Source: Catellatospora tritici (GTDB lineage: Bacteria; Actinomycetota; Actinomycetes; Mycobacteriales; Micromonosporaceae). Taken from it: a DNA stretch of 64,000 nucleotides. The position numbers were made by a program, and so were the translations under genes. Position 1 is the first letter of the stretch. Each line of letters starts with the position of its first letter. The DNA lies in assembly GCF_019083965.1 (NCBI RefSeq), contig NZ_JAHRCY010000031.1:27469-91468 (forward strand), in the 5' to 3' direction. The notes under the pieces are model-generated. The model was not told the origin of the DNA and ran no database searches. It saw only the letters and a program-made list of their open reading frames with translations. Below are positions 58,935 through 64,000 of the stretch, one piece after another.

Positions 58935-58975
58935 CGACAGCGGCGCCCGTTCGCGGGGAACGGGCGCCGCTGTCG
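58935..58975. terminator. Perfect 18-bp bidirectional hairpin terminator
   Basis: CGACAGCGGCGCCCGTTC (58935-58952) pairs with GAACGGGCGCCGCTGTCG (58958-58975), loop 5 bases, between convergent glycosyltransferase and DUF4235 genes. Confidence 0.9.
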
Positions 58976-58988
58976 TGCCGGTCCGACG

Positions 58989-59255
58989 TCAGTCGGGCCA
59001 ACGGCCGGTCAGCGACTTGACCGCGTGCGCGCCGCCGCGATCCACGGTGGCCTTGACCACGCCGAAGATCGCACCCTGCACAGCCGCCGCGACCAGGATC
59101 TCCGCCCAGCCCCGGGTGGGGTCGGTGGCATGCGGCGCCTGCGACGAGCCCGCCGCCAGTCGCCACACCCGCTTGAAGGCGGCCGCCGCGACCACACCGG
59201 CCAGCGCACCCCCGAGCATCCCGATCGGCTTGTAGACCAGTGCCTGTTTCCTCAT
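58989..59255 (-). CDS. DUF4235 small membrane protein
   Basis: 88 residues. KPIGMLGGALAGVVAAAAFKRVWRL and WAEILVAAAVQGAIFGVVKATVDRGGAHAVKSLTG match DUF4235, with two membrane helices. ATG 59255. The frame continues upstream but the extension is not coding-like. A SigB-like promoter on the minus strand lies directly upstream. Confidence 0.9.
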   Translation of the reverse strand: MRKQALVYKPIGMLGGALAGVVAAAAFKRVWRLAAGSSQAPHATDPTRGWAEILVAAAVQGAIFGVVKATVDRGGAHAVKSLTGRWPD

Positions 59256-59264
59256 GTCGGCCGC

Positions 59265-59289
59265 ATACCCGCGGCCAAGCTGTTCAGTC
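59265..59289 (-). promoter_or_regulatory. SigB-like promoter GACT-N15-GGGTAT (minus strand)
   Basis: On the minus strand GACT (59289-59286) and GGGTAT (59270-59265) are spaced by 15 bases, 9 bases before ATG 59255. The -35 fits GNNT only. Confidence 0.45.
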
Positions 59290-59323
59290 CCACCTCGGTC
59301 GGACCAACGGGTCTGCTTGGGAC

Positions 59324-59348
59324 GGTTAGGAACCCGGCAGCCGGGTAT
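59324..59348 (+). promoter_or_regulatory. SigB-like promoter GGTT-N15-GGGTAT
   Basis: GGTT (59324-59327) and GGGTAT (59343-59348), spacing 15, 37 bases before ATG 59386. Confidence 0.6.
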
Positions 59349-59385
59349 TGGCCCGCCACCCCCGCAATCGACTGGAAGGCAGACC

Positions 59386-59772
59386 ATGGCAGGTAAGGAC
59401 CTCGACCTCACGAAAGCGGCCGACGACGCTGCGCAGACAGTCGTCCAGGCCGGCAAAGCCGTGGCTGACAAGGCCGCCGCGCTGAAGGACGACGCGGTCC
59501 AGGCGGCGGCAGCGGCCAAGGAGACGGTCACCGACGCGGCCGTCGCGGCCAAGGAGACGGTCACCGACGCCGCCGTCGCGGCCAAGGAGAAGGCCGGAGA
59601 AGTCGTCCACGCCGTAGGCGAGCGCATCCCGCAGAGTTCCGACGAGTGGGAGGCGGTCGGCCGCGACATCGTGGACAGCATCCGCCGCAATCCGAAGCCC
59701 TGGCTGATCGGCGCGGGCGTCTTCGCCGTCGCCTGGCTGCTGGGCCGCGGCTCGGCCCGTACGAAGCCGTGA
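59386..59772 (+). CDS. LEA-like 11-residue-repeat protein with membrane anchor
   Basis: 128 residues. Ala/Lys/Asp-rich helix with two exact 11-residue repeats (KETVTDAAVAA at 45-55 and 56-66; 33-base near-identical DNA repeats at 59518-59583). The linker AGEVVHAVGERIPQSSDEWEAV and anchor IRRNPKPWLIGAGVFAVAWLLGRG parallel the 52689 protein. This fits LEA-like stress protection at the membrane. GGAAGG precedes ATG 59386. Confidence 0.78.
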   Translation: MAGKDLDLTKAADDAAQTVVQAGKAVADKAAALKDDAVQAAAAAKETVTDAAVAAKETVTDAAVAAKEKAGEVVHAVGERIPQSSDEWEAVGRDIVDSIRRNPKPWLIGAGVFAVAWLLGRGSARTKP

Positions 59773-59774
59773 CG

Positions 59775-60167
59775 ATGTCGGGTACGGAGATCGCGGCGCT
59801 GGTCGCCGCAGGGGCGTTCGCGATGCTGGTCCTGGTGCTGGCCGTGCCGATCCTACGGCTGCGCCACACGGTCGACGCGGCGACGGTGATGCTGCGGCAG
59901 GTCAGCGACAGGACCGGTCCGCTGCTCGACGGCGTCACCGACACGGTCGACAACGTGAACACGACGCTGGGGCAGGTCCAGGTCACCATCGACGGCATCA
60001 ATGTGCAACTGGCCAAGGTGGACACCGTGACCTCGCACCTGGCGTCGGCGAGCTCCGGCATCTCCCGCGTCGTGGGCGCTTTCAGCGGCCACGCCAACGG
60101 GCCCGTGGCCAAGGCCGCGGCGTTCGCGTACGGCCTACGCCGCGCGACCGGACGCGGCCGGTCCTAG
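59775..60167 (+). CDS. DUF948 family protein
   Basis: 130 residues. One N-terminal membrane helix (about 4-26, EIAALVAAGAFAMLVLVLAVPIL) is followed by a coiled coil (DAATVMLRQVSDRTGPLLDGVTDTVDNVNTTLGQVQVTIDGINVQLAKVD) as in DUF948. ATG 59775; GTG 59769 overlapping the previous stop is an alternative. Co-transcribed with the LEA-like gene. Confidence 0.88.
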   Translation: MSGTEIAALVAAGAFAMLVLVLAVPILRLRHTVDAATVMLRQVSDRTGPLLDGVTDTVDNVNTTLGQVQVTIDGINVQLAKVDTVTSHLASASSGISRVVGAFSGHANGPVAKAAAFAYGLRRATGRGRS

Positions 60168-60183
60168 TACGGCTCCGCCACCG

Positions 60184-60225
60184 ATCACCCCTGGACGCCG
60201 CCACCGCTCGGCGCCCAGGGGTGAT
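60184..60225 (+). terminator. Hairpin after the DUF948 gene
   Basis: ATCACCCCTGG (60184-60194) pairs with CCAGGGGTGAT (60215-60225), with further inner pairing. Confidence 0.7.
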
Positions 60226-60229
60226 TCCG

Positions 60230-60254
60230 GTTTCGGAGCCGCCGGTCAGGGCAT
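60230..60254 (+). promoter_or_regulatory. SigB-like promoter GTTT-N15-GGGCAT
   Basis: GTTT (60230-60233) and GGGCAT (60249-60254), spacing 15, 40 bases before ATG 60295. Confidence 0.6.
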
Positions 60255-60294
60255 GCGGTTGGGGACAGAACAGGTCCGACAGCAAGGAGTCATC

Positions 60295-61209
60295 ATGGAC
60301 CTCGGACGTGTCCTCACCGACACTCTCCGGTCGATCGCGCTGTTCCTGCCCAAGGCGTTGGCGTTCCTCGCCATTCTCGTCGTCGGCTGGCTGGTCGCGC
60401 GGGCGGCTCGCATGCTCACCGACCGAATACTGGAACGCGTCGGGTTCGACCGCCTGGCCCAGCGGGGCGGCGTCGCCGCGTGGCTCGCCCGCGGCCGCTA
60501 CGACGCCTCCGACCTCGTCGGCAAGCTGGTCTACTACGCGGTGCTGCTGTTCAGCGTCCAGCTGGCGTTCGGGATCTGGGGTCCGAACCCCGTCTCGACG
60601 CTCATCAACGGCGTGGTCGCGTGGCTGCCCCAGGCGTTCGTCGCCATCCTGATCGTCGTGGTCGCCGCCGCCATCGCCTCCTGGGTCAAGGACATCGTGG
60701 CCAACGCGCTGAGCGGCCTGTCGTACGGCCGTACGCTGGCGACGATCACGTCGACGGTCATCGTGGCACTCGGTGTCATCGCCGCGCTGAATCAGGTCGG
60801 CGTCGCCACGACCGTCACCACTCCGATCCTGGTCACCGTGCTGGCCACGGTGGCAGGCATCCTGATCGTCGGAGTGGGCGGCGGCCTGATCCGGCCGATG
60901 CAGTCGCGGTGGGAGTCCTGGCTCGACCGCGCCGGGGAGGAATCCGGTCGGGTCGCCGAGCACGCCCGCGCCTACTCGGCCGGGCAGAACGACGCCCGTA
61001 CCGTGATCCTGCCGCGCAGCCCGTCCGCCGCCGAGCAGGCACCGCGCCGCCAGGCCGACGATACTGCCGGTCCGGCGGCGCCCGCCTTCATCGAGCAGGT
61101 GATGTCGACCGACCGGGACGACCCGGCGCAGCGGCGTGAGGCCCCGGCTGTCGACGACGCCACGCAGCCGTTGCCCACCGCCGATCCGGGCTCTCGGCCC
61201 CGGCGGTGA
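60295..61209 (+). CDS. MscS-type conserved TM-helix membrane protein
   Basis: 304 residues. Five or so transmembrane segments with the conserved TM-helix pattern (LAFLAILVVGWLVARAARMLTDRILERVGFDRLAQRGG; VVAWLPQAFVAILIVVVAAAIASWVKDIVANALS) found in small mechanosensitive-like proteins. The MscS beta domain is absent. The C-terminus (220-304) is Ala/Pro/Asp-rich. AAGGAG before ATG 60295. Confidence 0.88.
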   Translation: MDLGRVLTDTLRSIALFLPKALAFLAILVVGWLVARAARMLTDRILERVGFDRLAQRGGVAAWLARGRYDASDLVGKLVYYAVLLFSVQLAFGIWGPNPVSTLINGVVAWLPQAFVAILIVVVAAAIASWVKDIVANALSGLSYGRTLATITSTVIVALGVIAALNQVGVATTVTTPILVTVLATVAGILIVGVGGGLIRPMQSRWESWLDRAGEESGRVAEHARAYSAGQNDARTVILPRSPSAAEQAPRRQADDTAGPAAPAFIEQVMSTDRDDPAQRREAPAVDDATQPLPTADPGSRPRR

Positions 61210-61215
61210 CCTTCC

Positions 61216-61243
61216 GGTGGGTGCGGCGCACGCCGCACCCACC
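61216..61243. terminator. Hairpin terminator between convergent genes
   Basis: GGTGGGTGCGGCG (61216-61228) pairs with CGCCGCACCCACC (61231-61243), loop of 2 bases. Confidence 0.85.
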
Positions 61244-61269
61244 GCGCGGTGCGCTCGCGCGCAGCATGA

Positions 61270-62478
61270 CTAGGCCAGCCACTGCCTCGCCGCCGCCGAC
61301 AGGGCCGCGACGCCGACGCCGATGGTGGGCTCCTCGACGGGTGCGTAGCGCGGCGAGTGGTTGGACGGCAGCCCGGCCACGACCCGGGCCAGTTCCTGGG
61401 GGCTGGACGCGCCGACGAAGGCCGCCGGATCGGCGCCGCCGAGCAGCCAGAACACCAGCGGCGCGCCGGCCGCGGCGGCCAGCACGCCCACGTCTTCGCT
61501 GCCGGTGACCGGGCCGGGGTCGATGACCCGTTCGGCGCCGACCACCCGGGCCAGAGCACCGCGCGTACGCTCGACGGCGGCCGGGTCGTTGATCACCGCG
61601 GGCGCGGACTCGGTCGCCTCGATCCGCGGTTCTTCGGGGGCGCCGGAGGCCTGGGCCTCGGCGCGGACGATGCGTTCGATCGCCGCGAGCACCCTGGTGC
61701 GAACGGCGGGGTCGAAGGTGCGTACCGACAGCAGCAGTTCGGCGTCGTCGGGGATGATGTTGTTCTTGGTGCCCGCGTTGAGCGCGCCGACGGTGACGAC
61801 CGCGGTGTCGTTGCCGGACACCTCGCGGGCCACGATGCCCTGCAGGCGCAGCACGGTGGCCGCCGCCATGACGACCGGGTCGACGGTGGTCTCCGGACGG
61901 GATCCGTGGCCGCCCGCGCCGTGCAGCGTGACCCGCAGCGAGTCGGTGGCGGCGAACGCCGGGCCCGGACGCAGCCCGATCACGCCCGCCGGGATCGGCG
62001 CCACGTGCTGCCCGAGCACCACGTCCGGACGCGGGATCCGTTCGAACAGCCGGTCGGCGACCATCGCGGCGGCGCCCTGGGCGAGTTCCTCGGCCGGCTG
62101 GAGCACCACGGTGACGGTCCCCGACCACTCACCACGGGAGTCCGCCAGGACCGCGGCGGCGCCGAGCAGGCAGGTGACGTGCATGTCGTGGCCGCAGGCG
62201 TGCATCACGCCGTCGACCTCGCTGGCGTAGGGCAGCCCGGTCGCCTCCTCGACGGGCAGCGCGTCCATGTCGGCACGCAGCAGGACCGTCGGCCCGGCTC
62301 CGTTGTGCAGCACCCCCGCGACGCCGGTCGTCCCGACCGATTCGATCACCTCGTACCCGAGTTCCTGCAGCCACGTCGCGGCGACCCCGGCGGTGCGGCG
62401 CTCCTGGAAGGACAGCTCGGGATGGGCGTGCAGGTCGCGGTAGACGCCGCGCAGGCGCTCGACCAACTCGGTTTCCAT
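61270..62478 (-). CDS. M20-family amidohydrolase (IAA-amino-acid/hippurate hydrolase type)
   Basis: 402-residue metallopeptidase. Metal ligands: HACGHDMH (about 93-100), LQPAEELAQGAAAM (general base Glu) and the late SPRYAPVEE. The dimerisation domain is about 180-300 (GGHGSRPETTVDPVVMAA). It cleaves amino acid amide conjugates. ATG 62478. Divergent from glutaminase, so a shared nitrogen-scavenging theme is possible. Confidence 0.93.
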   Translation of the reverse strand: METELVERLRGVYRDLHAHPELSFQERRTAGVAATWLQELGYEVIESVGTTGVAGVLHNGAGPTVLLRADMDALPVEEATGLPYASEVDGVMHACGHDMHVTCLLGAAAVLADSRGEWSGTVTVVLQPAEELAQGAAAMVADRLFERIPRPDVVLGQHVAPIPAGVIGLRPGPAFAATDSLRVTLHGAGGHGSRPETTVDPVVMAAATVLRLQGIVAREVSGNDTAVVTVGALNAGTKNNIIPDDAELLLSVRTFDPAVRTRVLAAIERIVRAEAQASGAPEEPRIEATESAPAVINDPAAVERTRGALARVVGAERVIDPGPVTGSEDVGVLAAAAGAPLVFWLLGGADPAAFVGASSPQELARVVAGLPSNHSPRYAPVEEPTIGVGVAALSAAARQWLA

Positions 62479-62572
62479 GGCAGCAGCCTAGGGCCGAACC
62501 CGGCACTGATACGCACATACGGTGGTATATCTGGCGTCGGAGCGCTGTCGCGCGGATGCGGGGAGTCACCTG

Positions 62573-63592
62573 GTGATCGTGGGTCTGGAAATGGTCGAGC
62601 AGCATACCTGCACCGGTGTGCTACCCGGTTGGGAGCAGGTGGACCGGCTCGTCGCCGACGCCTACGAGTACGCGCGTGGCAGTGCTGACGGAGCGGTGGC
62701 CGACTACATCCCGGCCCTGGCACAGGTGGACCCGGAGCTGTTCGGGGTCGCCGTGGCGGAGGTCGACGGCGGCCTGCACGGCGTCGGGGACGTCGGCGTG
62801 GAGTTCTCCATCCAGTCGATCTCCAAGGCGTTCGTCTATGCCCTGGTCTGCCAGGCGCTCGGGCACGACGCGGTGGCGGAGCGCATCGGCGTCAACAACA
62901 CCGGGCTCGCCTTCGACTCCGTCATCGCAATCGAGCTCAACGACGGCCATCCGATGAACCCGATGGTGAACGCGGGCGCCATCGCCACCACGGCACTGCT
63001 GCCCGGAGGCTCGGCGGGTGAGCAATGGGAGGCGATACGTGCCGGGCTGTCGGCGTTCGCGGGTCGGCCGCTGGAGCTCGACAGTGCGGTCTACCGGTCG
63101 GAGGCGGCGACCAACCAGCGCAACCGCGCCATCGCCCGGCTGCTGGAGAGTTACGGACGCATCGAGGCCGATCCGCTGGAGGTGGTGGACGTCTACACCA
63201 GGCAGTGCGCGCTGCGGGTCACCGCCACGGACCTGGCCGTGATGGGGTCGACCCTGGCCGACGGCGGGGTCAATCCGATCTCGGGCAAGCGGGTCGTGTC
63301 CGCGACGGTGTGCCGCGACACGCTCGCGGTGTTGGCCGCCAACGGGCTCTACCAACGATCCGGCGAGTGGCTGTTCGACATCGGGTTGCCGGGAAAGTCG
63401 GGCGTCGCGGGCGGCATCGTGGCGGTCTCGCCCGGCAAGGCCGGGATCGGGACGTTCTCGCCCCGGCTCGACCCGGCCGGCAACAGCGTGCGCGGCAAAC
63501 TGGCGACCGCCCACCTGTCCCGGGCGTTGGGCCTCAACATCTTCGCCTCCGACGCCGTCACCGAGCCGAGGTCCGGCGGCCGCGCCCCCTGA
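62573..63592 (+). CDS. glsA: Glutaminase A
   Basis: 339-residue serine-dependent glutaminase that makes glutamate and ammonia. Active-site FSIQSISKAFVYAL (Ser-x-x-Lys), NPMVNAGAIATTALLPGGSAGEQW, NQRNRAIARLLESYGRI, YTRQCALRVTATDLAVMGSTLADGGVNP and GLPGKSGVAGGIVAVSPG. GTG 62573 is chosen because GGGAG lies 7 bases upstream; ATG 62591 is possible. Confidence 0.94.
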   Translation: MIVGLEMVEQHTCTGVLPGWEQVDRLVADAYEYARGSADGAVADYIPALAQVDPELFGVAVAEVDGGLHGVGDVGVEFSIQSISKAFVYALVCQALGHDAVAERIGVNNTGLAFDSVIAIELNDGHPMNPMVNAGAIATTALLPGGSAGEQWEAIRAGLSAFAGRPLELDSAVYRSEAATNQRNRAIARLLESYGRIEADPLEVVDVYTRQCALRVTATDLAVMGSTLADGGVNPISGKRVVSATVCRDTLAVLAANGLYQRSGEWLFDIGLPGKSGVAGGIVAVSPGKAGIGTFSPRLDPAGNSVRGKLATAHLSRALGLNIFASDAVTEPRSGGRAP

Positions 63593-63606
63593 ACCACCGA
63601 GCATGG

Positions 63607-63634
63607 GGGCGGGTGGCTCAAGCGCCGCCCGCCC
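63607..63634. terminator. Hairpin terminator after glutaminase
   Basis: GGGCGGGTGGC (63607-63617) pairs with GCCGCCCGCCC (63624-63634), one G-T pair, loop 6 bases, between convergent genes. Confidence 0.75.
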
Positions 63635-63664
63635 GTCGAGAGCCCCGAAGGGCTCACCGGCCAG

Positions 63665-63808
63665 CTACGAGAACATGCTCACTCCGCCCGGCCCGACCAG
63701 CAGGCCAATAACGATCAGCACGATGCCCCACAGCACCTGGCGACGGACCAGGGCGACGATCCCGGAGACGACCAACACGACGGCGAGAAGCCAAAGCAAG
63801 AATTCCAT
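63665..63808 (-). CDS. GPGG-motif small membrane protein
   Basis: 47-residue protein, too short for usual ORF tables. Two hydrophobic segments (EFLLWLLAVVLVVSGIVAL and LWGIVLIVIGLLV) end in VGPGGVSMFS, the recognisable GPGG motif of a small actinobacterial family. Function unknown. A SigB-type promoter (GTTT-N15-GGGAAT) lies just upstream. ATG 63808. Confidence 0.88.
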   Translation of the reverse strand: MEFLLWLLAVVLVVSGIVALVRRQVLWGIVLIVIGLLVGPGGVSMFS

Positions 63809-63817
63809 GACGTCGAA

Positions 63818-63842
63818 ATTCCCCTCTCTCTCCTACGTAAAC
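63818..63842 (-). promoter_or_regulatory. SigB-like promoter GTTT-N15-GGGAAT (minus strand)
   Basis: On the minus strand GTTT (63842-63839) and GGGAAT (63823-63818), spacing exactly 15, 9 bases before ATG 63808. It is the cleanest of the six sites. Confidence 0.7.
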
Positions 63843-63854
63843 CTTGGTTCCGGA

Positions 63855-64000
63855 TCAGGCGTCGGCCAGCAGCTGCTGGCGCAGGGTGCCGATACAGCGG
63901 GTGAGCAGGCGCGAGACGTGCATCTGGGAGACGCCGATCTGCTCGGCGATCTGCGCCTGGTTGTAGCCGCAGCCGAACCGCAGCGACAGGATGCGCCGCT
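63855..64000 (-). CDS. SigB/SigF-type sigma factor, C-terminal end (cut by window end)
   Basis: Only about 47 residues are visible: RRILSLRFGCGYNQAQIAEQIGVSQMHVSRLLTRCIGTLRQQ, then the stop. This is sigma region 4, with the helix-turn-helix SQMHVSRLL typical of stress/sporulation SigB/SigF/SigG factors. The rest is off the window. Its presence next to a string of GTTT/GGGTAT promoters supports a local regulon. Confidence 0.85.
   Translation of the reverse strand, partial: RRILSLRFGCGYNQAQIAEQIGVSQMHVSRLLTRCIGTLRQQLLADA

Noticed and set aside
1..64000. tRNA genes, CRISPR arrays, insertion sequences, prophage genes
   Set aside because: No cloverleaf-like T-loop sequence, spaced direct repeats, transposase or phage protein was recognised by eye.

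Overview
The window is high-GC DNA with tightly packed genes, frequent GTG starts and ATGA/GTGA overlaps. It looks like an actinomycete chromosome. The gene families present (DUF5997 beside an orphan LysR-type sensor domain, a GPGG-motif small membrane protein, a urease operon without ureE, DUF4235, a SigB/SigF-type sigma factor) suggest a Micromonosporaceae-like organism; that placement is inference. I see no tRNA, rRNA, insertion sequence, prophage or CRISPR array.

Layout. (1) 1-6088: heat-shock operon dnaK(partial)-grpE-dnaJ-cbpM-like-clpB-thioredoxin. (2) 6255-16806: small mixed genes, including a frame-broken lipoprotein, a DinB/pentapeptide protein, a frameshifted membrane protein, a zinc alcohol dehydrogenase, DUF5997 with a LysR-like sensor, a MoaA-like protein that lacks all three iron-sulfur cysteines, a MarR/SnoaL-like pair, a vanadium-haloperoxidase-like secreted protein and a PadR/HAAS-domain pair. 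(3) 17255-26602: one urea-nitrogen block, urtABCDE followed by ureABCFGD. A GlnR-like half site lies upstream, and two very short ORFs bridge the gaps between urtC and urtD and between ureB and ureC. ureF carries an in-frame insertion that looks like an intergenic palindromic repeat. (4) 26803-32643: a four-gene, apparently leaderless operon of the MoxR / vWA / beta-propeller (bpX) ternary type. It is the best candidate for a poorly described NTP-dependent system.

(5) 32651-39314: membrane and secreted proteins (TPR protein, proline-rich membrane protein, fibronectin III protein, tandem neocarzinostatin-like protein, a small secreted protein) and an MBL-fold remnant. (6) 39483-49460: an organosulfur-scavenging cluster on the minus strand, with a ROK repressor, two ABC importers, a sulfatase, an SsuD-like monooxygenase and a truncated SfnB-like flavoprotein. 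The ssuB ATPase gene is frameshifted, and a heptamer tandem repeat sits ahead of one binding-protein gene. (7) 49750-52595: a secreted GH43 enzyme and a DUF5990 protein. (8) 52689-64000: a stress-type region with two related repeat/anchor proteins, a Gsp17M-like protein, SDR/TetR, an epimerase-like protein, YihY, a glycosyltransferase, DUF4235, DUF948, an MscS-TM-helix protein, an M20 amidohydrolase, glutaminase, the GPGG protein and the end of a SigB/SigF-type sigma factor. Six genes here have upstream motifs of the form GNNT-N15/16-GGG(T/C/A)AT, so the window may hold part of a SigB-like regulon next to its own sigma factor.

Several genes are broken by single-base shifts (near 6.5, 8.18 and 42.04 kb). 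Whether these are decay or sequence errors cannot be decided from the sequence alone.
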